Assembly: GCF_017349355.1 (NCBI RefSeq)
Contig: NZ_JAFMPM010000008.1
Location: 682,001-746,000 of the forward strand
From: Thiothrix fructosivorans
GTDB lineage: Bacteria > Pseudomonadota > Gammaproteobacteria > Thiotrichales > Thiotrichaceae
Direction: 5' to 3'
Length of the DNA: 64,000 nucleotides
The notes under the pieces: generated by a model
The model's database searches: none
What the model was told of the DNA's origin: nothing
Seen by the model: only the letters and a program-made list of their open reading frames with translations
In this document: piece by piece, positions 19,504-28,529 of the stretch
Numbering within the stretch: position 1 is the stretch's first letter
Layout of the letters: every line of letters starts with the position of its first letter
Program-made: the position numbers and the translations under genes

Positions 19504-22140
19504 TCAACTCACCTGCAATGCCCGCTCCAACGCTTGCCGGATCTGTGTTTGTTGTACTTCATCGGTGATCATGTAGCAATCCCGCGTGGTGACGTAGAAA
19601 ATATCCTGCGCCTGTTCCCCCAGCGTATTAATGCGAGCGTTATGCACCCGTATACCCAACCCATCCATCGCTTCGCCGAGTCGTGAGAGCAGCCCCGGCA
19701 TATCGCCCGTATTGATTTCAATCAGCGTCAGGTTTTTTTCTGGTTGCTGGCTGAAGTGAATGCGCGTCGCTACGTCGAAATTGCGCAAAATGCGCGGCTT
19801 GCGGTGCGTTGAGTAATAGGGTTTTTCGCGCTCCAAATTTTCCGTCATGGTTTGGATAATGTGCTGCTGATCGGTATCGCTGATAATCAATTGGTTGTCA
19901 GAGCCAAGGATGTGCAGGGTATACAGGTCGAAGCCGTCCGTGGTCGACACAATCCGCGCCTGCACAACGTTGAGGTTAAGCTGTTCCAATGACGAAACCA
20001 CGCGTGAAAACAAGTCATCGCGGTCGCGGCTGTAGACAAACAAGACATTGCTGCTGCCGGAAAGGGTGCGGCGGATATGAATCAACGGCGTTCTAAGCGG
20101 CGCTTCCGTGAGGATATGACGGGTATGCCACAGCACCGATTCCACCGAATGTTGCAGGTGATAATCCGCGCCCAGTTTATGCCATAACGTCAAACACTCG
20201 GTTTCCGTAAAGCCTTCTTGCAACAATTGCTCTAACGCAGCATTGCGTTTTTCCTCAATCAGCAAGGTGCTTTCGTGCGATTGCACGGTGCGATTACTCA
20301 GCAAGCGCCGCGTCGAATGGTATAACTCATGCAGCAATGCCTGTTTCCAGCTATTCCACAACTTAGGGTTTGTGCCACGAATATCTGCCACCGTCAGCAA
20401 AAATAAGCAATCTAAGCGGCTTTGCGAGGCGACAATGCCCGCAAACTCTTGCACAACGCAGGGGTCGCTAATGTCTTTGCGTTGCGCGGTCATGCTCATC
20501 AGCAAGTGATGGCGAATCAGCCAACTGACCAGCGACGCATCGTGCAAATTGAGGCTGTGTTCGCGGCAAAACGCATACGCATCGTGTGAACCCAGTTCGG
20601 AATGATCGCCTTTGCGCCCTTTGGCAATGTCGTGGAATAGCCCCGCCAGATACAGCAATTCGGGGTCACGCAACGTTCTGAACACTTCCGCGCACAACGG
20701 CAATTCCTGAGCGCCAATCGCGGTGCTGTAACGCCGCAAATTGCGCACCACCAGCAGGGTATGCTCATCCACGGTGTACATGTGGAACAAGTCATATTGC
20801 ATCCGCCCGACAATATTAGCGAAAGCGGGGATGTACGCCGCCAAAATGCCGTAACGGTTCATCAAACGCATCACAAAGGTAATGCCTTTGGGCTGGCGCA
20901 ATATTTGGATGAACAATTGGCGGTGACGTGCTTGCTGGCGGAAACCGGCATCAATCCGGTGCAAGTTGTGGCGGATGAGGCGCGTAGTATCCGGCGTTAG
21001 CCCCGTGACCCCTGGCATCATTTGCAGCAACAGAAAGATTTCCAGCAGCGCAGTGGGGTAGATGACAAACACATCCGGCGAATTCACCGAAATCAAATTG
21101 CCGCGCTTTTGATACCACTCGCCCAGCATTTCCGGCGGCGCAGGGTGCAGGGTGAGGATGCGTTCGCGGAAAATCCCCATCAGTATATCGCTCAAGCGTT
21201 CCAGCTCGGTGATGGTGCGGTAATAACGCTGCATAAAGGCTTCCACGGCGGCGTTATCCGTGTCATCGGTATACCCAAACAGGTGCGCAAGGCTACGTTG
21301 GTAATCAAATAGCAGCCGATCTTCTTTACGCTTGGCTAGGATATGCAGGGCAAAGCGGATGCGCCACAGGAATAAACGCCCTTCGCGCAAGATTTCAAAT
21401 TCATCGTATTCCAGCAAGCGCTTTTCATGCAGTTCTTGCAAGGACATCGTGCCGTATTCCCGGTGTGTCACCCAACTGATGGTTTGAATATCGCGCAAGC
21501 CCCCACGCCCTTCCTTGAGATTGGGTTCGACGCGGTGCGAGGTATCACCGAATTTTTCGTAACGTTTTTGCTGTTCTTCCACCTTTGCTTGGAAAAATTC
21601 GCGGCTATCCCACATCTGTGTCGGGGTAATACTCGCCCGCAAGGTTTGGAAGAGGGCTTCATTACCGCACAAATAGCGTGATTCGATCAGGTTGGTAATA
21701 ACGGTTTGATCGCTACGCGCCGTTTCCAAGCATTCATCGAGGGTACGTACACTGTGCCCCACGTCCAGACCGATGTCCCACAGCAGGGTGATGAAGGCAG
21801 ACAGACGTTCACCACAGGCCGCTCCCGGCGTTTCCGTCAAGAGAATGAGCAAGTCAATATCAGAGGCAGGGTGTAATTCACGTCGACCGTAGCCCCCTAC
21901 CGCGATGAGGGTGGCTTGCTGGTGTTGCGCGATGCCTGTTTCATGCCACAGGTGCTGCAATAATTTGTCGATGAATTCGGCATGATTAAACAGCAAACGG
22001 CGGATTTCTTGCCCTGCGTGGAAGGCTTCTTCTTGCTGTTTGCGGGCATCACGAATCGCTTGGGCGTAATCACCGATTTGGAGCTGATCACGCGCCACGA
22101 GGTCATGGTAAATCGCCAGTAATGGGTTAGCTCGCATCAT
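19504..22140 (-). CDS. glnD: Bifunctional [protein-PII] uridylyltransferase/uridylyl-removing enzyme GlnD
   Basis: GlnD senses glutamine and adds or removes UMP on PII proteins to control nitrogen assimilation. The ATG at 22140 is preferred because it overlaps the map stop (ATGA); a TTG 15 bp upstream is an alternative. The 878-aa product has the nucleotidyltransferase motif GGYGRRELHPASDIDLLIL near 100. The HD domain (HDIAKGRKGDHSELG near 500) is followed by two C-terminal ACT domains, the last around TLIEINTGDMPGLLSRLGEAMD. It is the second gene of a map-glnD operon. Its 3' end faces the CRISPR array with only 17 bp between and no visible terminator. Confidence 0.96.
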   Translation of the reverse strand: MMRANPLLAIYHDLVARDQLQIGDYAQAIRDARKQQEEAFHAGQEIRRLLFNHAEFIDKLLQHLWHETGIAQHQQATLIAVGGYGRRELHPASDIDLLILLTETPGAACGERLSAFITLLWDIGLDVGHSVRTLDECLETARSDQTVITNLIESRYLCGNEALFQTLRASITPTQMWDSREFFQAKVEEQQKRYEKFGDTSHRVEPNLKEGRGGLRDIQTISWVTHREYGTMSLQELHEKRLLEYDEFEILREGRLFLWRIRFALHILAKRKEDRLLFDYQRSLAHLFGYTDDTDNAAVEAFMQRYYRTITELERLSDILMGIFRERILTLHPAPPEMLGEWYQKRGNLISVNSPDVFVIYPTALLEIFLLLQMMPGVTGLTPDTTRLIRHNLHRIDAGFRQQARHRQLFIQILRQPKGITFVMRLMNRYGILAAYIPAFANIVGRMQYDLFHMYTVDEHTLLVVRNLRRYSTAIGAQELPLCAEVFRTLRDPELLYLAGLFHDIAKGRKGDHSELGSHDAYAFCREHSLNLHDASLVSWLIRHHLLMSMTAQRKDISDPCVVQEFAGIVASQSRLDCLFLLTVADIRGTNPKLWNSWKQALLHELYHSTRRLLSNRTVQSHESTLLIEEKRNAALEQLLQEGFTETECLTLWHKLGADYHLQHSVESVLWHTRHILTEAPLRTPLIHIRRTLSGSSNVLFVYSRDRDDLFSRVVSSLEQLNLNVVQARIVSTTDGFDLYTLHILGSDNQLIISDTDQQHIIQTMTENLEREKPYYSTHRKPRILRNFDVATRIHFSQQPEKNLTLIEINTGDMPGLLSRLGEAMDGLGIRVHNARINTLGEQAQDIFYVTTRDCYMITDEVQQTQIRQALERALQVS

Positions 22141-22949
22141 AGGGTTGCTTGCCAATGGGCTTCTTCTTCACGCAGGGTGAGGATCTCAAAGCCGTCCTCT
22201 GTGACCAGTATGGTGTGTTCCCATTGCGCGGAGAGCTTGTGGTCTTTGGTAACGGCAGTCCATTGATCCGGCAGGATTTTGAGGTGGCGTTTGCCTTGAT
22301 TGATCATCGGTTCGATAGTGAAAATCATCCCTGCTTCCATAATGATTTTGTCACTGTCTTTGCTGTAGTAATGCAGGATTTGCGGGGCTTCGTGGAAGCG
22401 GCTGCCGATGCCGTGTCCGCAGAATTCTTCGACTACGCTGTAATGGTGTGCGTGCGCATGTTTTTGGATGACTTTGCCGATCTCGCCAAAGGTTGCGCCG
22501 GGGCGAACTTGCAAAATACCGAGGTATAGACATTGCTGGGTGATGTGGCTTAAGCGTTTGCCTGCAATGGTCGGTTCGCCAACGTGGAACATTTTACTGG
22601 TGTCACCGTGGTAGCCGTCTTTGATCACAGTAATGTCGATATTCAACGCATCGCCGCTTTTCAGTTTTTTGTCGCCAGGGATGCCGTGACACACGACGTG
22701 GTTGAGCGAAGTACAGATGGATTTAGGGAAGGGCGGTGTACCATAGTTTAACGGGGCTGGAATCGCTTGCTGCACATTAATAATGTAATCATGGCAAATT
22801 TTATCCAACGCATCCGTGGTGATACCCGGTTTGACGTGTTCTGCAATCATATCCAGCACGTCGGCTGCCAGTTTGCCTGCTACGCGCATTTTGGCGATTT
22901 CGTCGGCTGTTTTGATAGTAATCGCTTGATCGCGTTGTGTCTTTGCCAT
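22137..22949 (-). CDS. map: Methionine aminopeptidase type I
   Basis: This enzyme removes the initiator methionine from nascent proteins. The 270 aa match the type Ia length. The pita-bread fold metal ligands are recognisable in DALNIDITVIKDGYHGDTSKMF (two aspartates), FCGHGIGSRFHE (histidine), GMIFTIEPMI (glutamate) and SAQWEHTILVTEDG (glutamate). It is divergent from rpsB, as in most gammaproteobacteria, and overlaps glnD by four bases. Confidence 0.97.
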   Translation of the reverse strand: MAKTQRDQAITIKTADEIAKMRVAGKLAADVLDMIAEHVKPGITTDALDKICHDYIINVQQAIPAPLNYGTPPFPKSICTSLNHVVCHGIPGDKKLKSGDALNIDITVIKDGYHGDTSKMFHVGEPTIAGKRLSHITQQCLYLGILQVRPGATFGEIGKVIQKHAHAHHYSVVEEFCGHGIGSRFHEAPQILHYYSKDSDKIIMEAGMIFTIEPMINQGKRHLKILPDQWTAVTKDHKLSAQWEHTILVTEDGFEILTLREEEAHWQATL

Positions 22950-23040
22950 TTGTGGTTGTTCCCGGTAGCACTGAAAAGCGTTTCATGGTATAAAGCCGCC
23001 GCGATTTCCGCAAATTGTTTTACATTAATCCACACATACA

Positions 23041-23120
23041 TCGACACGACACGCAGGGTGCTTGCCTTAAAAACAAGTTGCGTTTGCCGGGATGTATGGA
23101 GGCATAACCCATACAGGAGC
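23041..23120 (+). promoter_or_regulatory. Putative rpsB (S2) autoregulatory leader
   Basis: The stretch before rpsB contains GTATGG (23094-23099) pairing with CCATAC (23109-23114) around a nine-base loop, immediately upstream of the CAGGAGC ribosome-binding site. The position between map and rpsB is where the t44/S2-binding leader of gammaproteobacteria lies. Assignment rests on position and hairpin only, and the leader boundaries are approximate. Confidence 0.4.
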
Positions 23121-23125
23121 TTATC

Positions 23126-23890
23126 ATGCCTAAAGTTACTATGCGCCAAATGCTCGAAGCAGGCGTCCATTTCGGTCACCAGACCCGTTACTGGAATCCA
23201 AAAATGGGCCAGTTCATCTTCGGTGAGCGCAATAAAATTCACATCATCAACCTTGAGCAGTCCCTGCCCATGTTCAATGATGCGACTAACTTCATCGGCA
23301 AGTTGGCTGCTAAAGGCGGCAAAATCATGTTCGTTGGCACTAAGCGTTCGGCGCGTGATGCGGTCAGCGAAGCGGCGGCTGCTTGCAAAATGCCTTACGT
23401 CAACCATCGCTGGTTGGGTGGGATGCTGACTAACTTCAAAACTGTTAAGCAATCCATCAAGCGTTTGAAAGATCTGGAGCGCATGGCTGAAGACGGCACG
23501 TTCCAGAAATTGGGCAAAAAAGAAATTCTGACCTTGACCCGCGAATCCGAAAAGCTGGAACGCAGCCTCGGCGGGATCAAAGACATGCGTGGTCTGCCGG
23601 ATGCGATTTTCGTTATCGACGTAGGCTACGAAAAAATTGCAGTACAAGAAGCGAACAAGCTGGGCATTCCGGTCATTGGTATCGTGGACACGAACAACTC
23701 CTTGCAAGGCGTTGATTATGTGATTCCGGGCAACGATGACGCGATTCGCGCTATCCAATTGTACGTTTCTGCCGCTGCTGATGCGATCAACGAAGGTCAC
23801 ACGGCTGCTGCTGTTACCCCAATGCCTGTTGAAGCACCAGCAGAAGTTGCTGCTGACGAAGCACAAACCACTGACGCTGCTAGCGAATAA
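23126..23890 (+). CDS. rpsB: Small ribosomal subunit protein uS2
   Basis: S2 is a 30S protein that binds late and contacts S1. The 254-aa sequence starts [20 protein letters not shown], includes [18 protein letters not shown] and later [20 protein letters not shown], and carries the family's [15 protein letters not shown] block. The acidic Ala/Glu-rich C-terminal tail (residues 225-254) is unstructured-looking. tsf follows after 30 bp with its own AAGGAG, giving the universal rpsB-tsf pair. Confidence 0.99.
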   Translation: MPKVTMRQMLEAGVHFGHQTRYWNPKMGQFIFGERNKIHIINLEQSLPMFNDATNFIGKLAAKGGKIMFVGTKRSARDAVSEAAAACKMPYVNHRWLGGMLTNFKTVKQSIKRLKDLERMAEDGTFQKLGKKEILTLTRESEKLERSLGGIKDMRGLPDAIFVIDVGYEKIAVQEANKLGIPVIGIVDTNNSLQGVDYVIPGNDDAIRAIQLYVSAAADAINEGHTAAAVTPMPVEAPAEVAADEAQTTDAASE

Positions 23891-23920
23891 GCTAGCCCGT
23901 TCAAACAAGGAGTTACCCCA

Positions 23921-24793
23921 ATGGCAATTACTGCTGGAATGGTGAAAGAACTGCGCGAACGTACTGGCGCAGGCATGATGGAATGCAAAAAAGCCCTGAC
24001 TGAAACCAATGGTGACATGGAAGCGGCGATTGACCTGATGCGCAAATCCGGTGCAGCGAAAGCTGACAAGAAAGCCGGTCGTGTAGCAGCAGAAGGTCGT
24101 GTGGTGATTGCACTGACAGTTGACGCGAAACGCGCAGCGGTCATTGAAGTCAACAGTGAAACAGACTTTGCGGCAAAAGACAGCTTCTTCGTAGCGTTTG
24201 CTGATGAAGTGGGTGCAACTGCATTGGCAAACAATGTCGCTGACGTTGAAACCTTGTCAGCACTCACCGAAGCTAGCCGTACTGCTCTGATCGCCAAAAT
24301 TGGTGAAAACGTGCAAGTGCGTCGTTTGGTGTGGGTTGATGCGGGTGACGGTCAACTGGCTACTTACCAACACGGCGCGAAAATCGGCGTAGTGGTTTGC
24401 ATGGCAGGCGATGATGGTGAAGCAGGCAAGCATGTTGCGATGCACATCGCTGCGAGCCGCCCGGCTTGCGTTGACGAATCCGGTGTACCGCCTGAAATGG
24501 TGGAGCGTGAGCGCGAAATCCAGATCGACATCGCGATGCAAAGCGGCAAGGCGCGTGAAATTGCTGAAAAGATGGTGGTCGGTCGCATGAAGAAATTCAT
24601 GGGCGAAATCACCTTGGTGGGTCAGCCGTTCGTGATGAACCCTGATCAAACCGTTGGCGAATTCCTCGCATCCAAAGGCGCAAGCATTTCTCAGTTTGTG
24701 CGTCTGGAAGTAGGCGAAGGCATCGAGAAGAAGCAGGATAACTTTGCTGAGGAAGTAGCGGCGCAAGCGGCTGCGGCGGCGGCAGGGAACTAA
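23921..24793 (+). CDS. tsf: Elongation factor Ts
   Basis: EF-Ts is the guanine nucleotide exchange factor for EF-Tu. The 290 aa compare with 283 in E. coli. The N-terminal UBA-like domain ([19 protein letters not shown]) and the [20 protein letters not shown] and VDAGDGQL regions are typical. A strong ribosome-binding site (AAGGAG) precedes the ATG. A terminator follows at 24863-24884, so here rpsB-tsf forms a closed unit separate from pyrH, unlike genomes where pyrH-frr follows directly. Confidence 0.98.
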   Translation: MAITAGMVKELRERTGAGMMECKKALTETNGDMEAAIDLMRKSGAAKADKKAGRVAAEGRVVIALTVDAKRAAVIEVNSETDFAAKDSFFVAFADEVGATALANNVADVETLSALTEASRTALIAKIGENVQVRRLVWVDAGDGQLATYQHGAKIGVVVCMAGDDGEAGKHVAMHIAASRPACVDESGVPPEMVEREREIQIDIAMQSGKAREIAEKMVVGRMKKFMGEITLVGQPFVMNPDQTVGEFLASKGASISQFVRLEVGEGIEKKQDNFAEEVAAQAAAAAAGN

Positions 24794-24862
24794 GAACCCC
24801 TCACCCAGTCCTTTGCAGGGGCATCCCTCAAGGGGCGATGGGCTAAGAGAGACGGTTTTGAT

Positions 24863-24884
24863 AAAGGGGCATTTGCCCCTTTTT
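24863..24884 (+). terminator. Intrinsic terminator after tsf
   Basis: AAAGGGGC (24863-24870), loop ATTT, GCCCCTTT (24875-24882) form a perfect 8-bp stem, and the 3' arm ends in a run of five T. Because of the symmetric A/T flanks it could also serve the convergent gene ending at 24887. Confidence 0.85.
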
Positions 24885-24886
24885 CT

Positions 24887-25150
24887 TTAATAGCCTGCGT
24901 GATCAGGTGGGATGGAGTCTTTTGCGGCAATCAGATAGCGCCTGCCCATTAGCCTGTCTGGCAACATGCAATCTGGGTCTAAGCCATCAATATATGCGTC
25001 CCATCCCCAATCTAGCAGGATATTTAGTAGTTGATTGTATTGGTGAACAATTTCTTCGGATCTTTCTCCTAAGCCTTTCAGGCTGCGCCATTCACCTGAT
25101 AAATCTCCTAATGCCCGTTGAATATTTAACACTGCTTTATGGTTTAACAT
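24887..25150 (-). CDS. Small protein, candidate immunity partner of the upstream effector-like gene
   Basis: This 87-aa acidic soluble protein starts at 25150, after AAGGTAAGT, six bases downstream of the preceding gene's stop. It has no signal peptide or membrane segment. Residues 1-45 look helical (QRALGDLSGEWRSL, then EEIVHQYNQLLNILLDWGW). I do not recognise a family. Its size, orientation and position directly after a larger toxin-like gene are those of an immunity gene, which is the only basis for the functional suggestion. Confidence 0.7.
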   Translation of the reverse strand: MLNHKAVLNIQRALGDLSGEWRSLKGLGERSEEIVHQYNQLLNILLDWGWDAYIDGLDPDCMLPDRLMGRRYLIAAKDSIPPDHAGY

Positions 25151-25156
25151 TTTTAC

Positions 25157-26257
25157 TTACCTTATCTTTTTTGCGCCTTGATCTTGCATAGCTGGAATAT
25201 AATTGATTAACTTTCCATCTTTTGATGGAATGGAAAGCCCACACTCGCCGAATGCAGTAGCACAGTTGCGAACGGTTTCTGTTGGGTGAGTGGCTTCTGG
25301 AAAGCCATATCTAACGCCACTAATTTCCCGTTGGTTAACAGCTCTATTTAGATGAGTCATCACATCCGGTGGAGTTTTGGTTGTCATGACGTACAGGTTA
25401 ATTGGTGGGGCATTACTGGGATCATACTTTCCAGCGACCACATCGCGAAATAGTGTGGAGTCGTCTGTAATGACTCCAGAATAGGTTTGGTGATTCTTTA
25501 GGTTACTAATAACGTCCATTTTGGTTTCATTGCTAGACACTTTAGGGCCAAATCCATAGATGGTTTTGCCCTTATCCAGAGAAACCCCTATGTGTCCGGT
25601 ATAGGCTTCTGCGCGAACGTTTGGATCAGGATTGTTTAGTACACTGCTTCTCGTGTCCCCCTTGCCTCCACGAAATCCCCAGATTTGCACTTCTTTGCTG
25701 CCAAGGTCTTTGATAGCAGAGGCGAGTTTGGGGACTGACTTTAGTAGTTGAGCACCGCCCAATATTGCTGAGCTGACTTCAGATGTGGTGGAAACATCAC
25801 CAAGCGTAAAGGTCTCTGAGCCAAAGAGCGGAGTTTCAGCATGGGCATCAATGTCTGCTGTATTTTGAATCGTATTATCGCCGCCGTACAGAGATCTAAC
25901 TTTATTGAAAATGGAGGCATGTTCGCTATTGGTTAATGTTGTTGGAAATAGCGTGCCGAAAGACAGACTATTAGCTGTTCTTTTGGTTACTCCGGCCATT
26001 ATGTCGCCATGAATGGCGTATGCAGCGCCCTGTAAAGGAGAGTTTGTTATATTGTTGGCTTGATGACTAGCAAGTGATGCTATTCTAGAGCGATTACTAG
26101 CCAGTTGTGCATCATCCGCGAAGGAAAAATTTTTGGGGCAGTATTGTGGTGATTGTTGTGCTAGAGAGCTACTGTCACTTGGCCGATAATGTTGGGCAGC
26201 AAGTATTTGAGTATTCTTGCCCGTATTCCAATTGCTGTTCTTAGTCGTTGCTTCCAT
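25157..26257 (-). CDS. Putative effector/polymorphic-toxin-like protein with His...Cys hydrolase-like C-terminal region
   Basis: The chosen ATG at 26257 has GGAG eight bases upstream, giving 366 aa. An in-frame ATG at 26440 would add 61 aa and would overlap the pyrH start. The N-terminal half (to about 185) is polar and Ser/Asn/Ala-rich without a recognised domain. The C-terminal half contains AYTGHIGVSLDKGKTIYGFG (His about 222) and, about 110 residues later, VRNCATAFGECGLSIP (Cys about 332). This order recalls permuted NlpC/P60 (LRAT-like) hydrolases, in which the histidine precedes the cysteine. No signal peptide is evident. Together with the small downstream gene it resembles an effector-immunity pair. 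The fold assignment is an inference from motif spacing. Confidence 0.65.
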   Translation of the reverse strand: MEATTKNSNWNTGKNTQILAAQHYRPSDSSSLAQQSPQYCPKNFSFADDAQLASNRSRIASLASHQANNITNSPLQGAAYAIHGDIMAGVTKRTANSLSFGTLFPTTLTNSEHASIFNKVRSLYGGDNTIQNTADIDAHAETPLFGSETFTLGDVSTTSEVSSAILGGAQLLKSVPKLASAIKDLGSKEVQIWGFRGGKGDTRSSVLNNPDPNVRAEAYTGHIGVSLDKGKTIYGFGPKVSSNETKMDVISNLKNHQTYSGVITDDSTLFRDVVAGKYDPSNAPPINLYVMTTKTPPDVMTHLNRAVNQREISGVRYGFPEATHPTETVRNCATAFGECGLSIPSKDGKLINYIPAMQDQGAKKIR

Positions 26258-26438
26258 GCTGTTTTCTCCATGATCGAAGCTAAGACCGTAGCAATATTGG
26301 CTGTGGCGTATGACGGTGGTAAACGCCAGTGGTTGCCTATGGCAGATGGACGGTTGTTTGATAAGGTCATCCATCGCTTGCCCCATCTTCCCACCACCTG
26401 TATAAATGCAACCACTTTTAATCACCGTAGGTGCGCCC

Positions 26439-27173
26439 ATGACCTCTCCAGCATCCAACCCTGCCCTTCGTTTCCGCCGTATTCTCTTGAAACTCAGTGG
26501 TGAAGCCCTTTTAGGCAACCAAGATTCCGGCATCGACCCCGACATCCTTTACCGCGTCGCAGGCGAAGCGCTTGCCGTACAACGTTCTGGCGTACAAGTC
26601 GCAATCGTCATCGGCGGCGGCAACTTGTTCCGGGGCGCGGGTTTGGCAGAAAAAGGCATGGATCGGGTACGTGGTGACCAAATGGGCATGTTGGCAACGG
26701 TGATGAATTCCCTCGCCATGCAAGACGCGATCGAAAAACTCGGCGGGAATTGCCGCGTGCTTACCGCGCTCGGCATTGATCAAGTCGGCGAACGCTACTC
26801 CGCGCATCAAGCCCGCCGTTATTTAGAGCAGGGCGACATCATTATTTGCGCCGCAGGCAGTGGCAACCCGTTTTTTACCACTGATACGGCTGCCAGCTTG
26901 CGCGGGGTTGAATTACAATGCGACTTGTTGCTGAAGGCGACCAAAGTGGACGGTATCTATGATGCTGATCCGAAAAAAAATCCTACGGCGAAACGCTTCG
27001 ATCGGTTATCCTTCGAGGACGCCATCCAGCGCCAATTAGGCGTCATGGACTTAACGGCAATGGTCATGTGCCGTGATAATAAACTGCCGCTGGGTGTGTT
27101 CGATATGTTCGCACCGGGGGCGCTTGCTGCGATGGTTCGTGGTGAGATTGTTGGAACATTGGTTGAGGTTTAA
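26439..27173 (+). CDS. pyrH: UMP kinase (bacterial PyrH)
   Basis: PyrH phosphorylates UMP to UDP. The start [14 protein letters not shown] at 26439 follows TAGGTG; an upstream in-frame ATG at 26406 has poorer context. The 244-aa amino-acid-kinase fold shows [27 protein letters not shown], and [21 protein letters not shown]. It leads the pyrH-frr-uppS-cdsA-dxr-rseP-bamA run. In many relatives it follows tsf directly; here about 1.6 kb of reverse-strand DNA intervenes, so it needs its own promoter, which I could not pin down in the upstream 180 bp. Confidence 0.97.
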   Translation: MTSPASNPALRFRRILLKLSGEALLGNQDSGIDPDILYRVAGEALAVQRSGVQVAIVIGGGNLFRGAGLAEKGMDRVRGDQMGMLATVMNSLAMQDAIEKLGGNCRVLTALGIDQVGERYSAHQARRYLEQGDIIICAAGSGNPFFTTDTAASLRGVELQCDLLLKATKVDGIYDADPKKNPTAKRFDRLSFEDAIQRQLGVMDLTAMVMCRDNKLPLGVFDMFAPGALAAMVRGEIVGTLVEV

Positions 27174-27177
27174 GGTA

Positions 27178-27735
27178 ATGATTGCAGACATTAAAAAAGA
27201 TGCAGAGCAGCGGATGCACAAAAGTATTGACGCGCTACGCAATGATTTGACAAAAATTCGCACAGGTCGCGCTCACCCCAGTTTGCTGGATCAAATCACC
27301 GTGGATTACTACGGTTCGGAAGTTCCTTTAAGCCAAGTGGCGAATATCGGCACGGAAGATGCGCGTACCTTGAAAGTCACGCCGTGGGAAAAGCCAATGG
27401 CGGCGAAAATCGAAAAAGCGATCTTGACCTCCAATTTGGGTTTAAACCCGTCTAGCGATGGCAATGTGATTCGTGTGCCGTTGCCTGCTTTGACCGAAGA
27501 GCGTCGCCGCGATTTGGTGAAAGTGGTGAAAGGTGAAGCCGAAGGTGCGCGGGTCGCTATCCGTAATATTCGCCGTGATGCCAATTCGGACTTCAAGGCA
27601 TTGCTGAAAGAGAAAGAAATCTCCGAAGATGAAGAGCGCCGTGCGACTGACGACATTCAGAAGTTAACCGACCATTTCATCAAGGAAGTGGAAACGGTGC
27701 TGGAAACCAAAGAAAAAGAATTGATGGTCGTGTAA
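27178..27735 (+). CDS. frr: Ribosome recycling factor
   Basis: RRF splits post-termination ribosomes together with EF-G. The ATG at 27178 follows AAGG, four bases after the pyrH stop, and gives 185 aa, the standard length. Conserved parts are [40 protein letters not shown], and VRRDANSD-like [19 protein letters not shown]. The upstream reading frame inside pyrH is not part of it. Confidence 0.98.
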   Translation: MIADIKKDAEQRMHKSIDALRNDLTKIRTGRAHPSLLDQITVDYYGSEVPLSQVANIGTEDARTLKVTPWEKPMAAKIEKAILTSNLGLNPSSDGNVIRVPLPALTEERRRDLVKVVKGEAEGARVAIRNIRRDANSDFKALLKEKEISEDEERRATDDIQKLTDHFIKEVETVLETKEKELMVV

Positions 27736-27779
27736 TAACGCCCGCTACCTTGAGTCTGGCGGCGGCGGATGGGGCTAGA

Positions 27780-28529
27780 ATGACAAATACAACATCAACA
27801 GATGCCGTTCCCCGGCATGTCGCGATTGTGATGGACGGGAACGGTCGCTGGGCAAAAGCCCGTTACTTGCCGCGCCTGATGGGACACCATCGCGGTGTGG
27901 AGGCGGCACGTAAAGTGATCCGTGCGTGCAGCAGCGCAGGTGTTGAATGCCTGACGCTGTTTGCGTTCAGCAGTGAAAACTGGCGTCGCCCTGAGGAAGA
28001 AGTCAGCGGTTTAATGTCGTTGTTCATGACGGCATTAGAGCGCGAGTCTGCTGCGTTGTTTCGTCACAATGTCAGGATGGCGTTTATCGGCGACCGTAGC
28101 GAGTTTTCCGCGAGCTTGCAGGACAAAATTCAGCAAGTAGAAGCCATGACCGCGAGTTGCACCGGAATGCGCTTGCTGATTGCGGCAAACTACGGCGGAC
28201 GTTGGGATATTCTGCAAGCAGTACGCACGTTGGCGACCCAAATCGCGGCGGGTGAGTTGGATGCCGCGATGCTGAATGAGCCAATGTTCGGTCGTTTGCT
28301 GTCGACGGCTGGCGTGCCCGAACCCGATTTGTTTATTCGCACAGGCGGAGAAAAACGCATCAGCAATTTCTTGATGTGGCAATTGGCATACGCGGAATTG
28401 TATTTCACGGATGTATTATGGCCGGAATTCGACGAAAACGCCTTGTCCGAAGCCTTTAAAGACTTTGCGCGACGGCAGCGGCGTTTCGGCATGACGGGTG
28501 AGCAGGTATCAGGAGGAAAACATGCTTAA
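27780..28529 (+). CDS. uppS: Isoprenyl (undecaprenyl) diphosphate synthase
   Basis: UppS condenses isopentenyl diphosphate onto farnesyl diphosphate to make the C55 lipid carrier for peptidoglycan and O-antigen. The ATG at 27780 follows GGGG and gives 249 aa. The cis-prenyltransferase signature is clear: IVMDGNGRWAK near the start with the Mg-binding aspartate, the SSENWRRP loop, and near the end FIRTGGEKRISNFLMWQLAY and VLWPEF. It overlaps cdsA by eight bases. Confidence 0.97.
   Translation: MTNTTSTDAVPRHVAIVMDGNGRWAKARYLPRLMGHHRGVEAARKVIRACSSAGVECLTLFAFSSENWRRPEEEVSGLMSLFMTALERESAALFRHNVRMAFIGDRSEFSASLQDKIQQVEAMTASCTGMRLLIAANYGGRWDILQAVRTLATQIAAGELDAAMLNEPMFGRLLSTAGVPEPDLFIRTGGEKRISNFLMWQLAYAELYFTDVLWPEFDENALSEAFKDFARRQRRFGMTGEQVSGGKHA

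Noticed and set aside
10230-19568. Dozens of open frames of 60-210 codons within the array, on both strands, with repeating peptides such as SPGFISREWIET, ILPALLVGSGLK and SIHSRLIKPGE
   Set aside because: They are translations of the 37-bp CRISPR repeat with variable spacers between; no ribosome-binding sites or protein features fit genes.
22880-23908. 342-codon minus-strand frame covering rpsB and the map/rpsB intergenic region
   Set aside because: It covers a universally conserved ribosomal protein gene in antisense and shows no recognisable domain.
25157-26545. Effector-like gene starting at the far upstream TTG/ATG codons (26545 or 26440)
   Set aside because: These starts run into pyrH coding sequence or its initiation site and lack a ribosome-binding site as good as the GGAG before 26257. 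The 26440 start remains a minor alternative.
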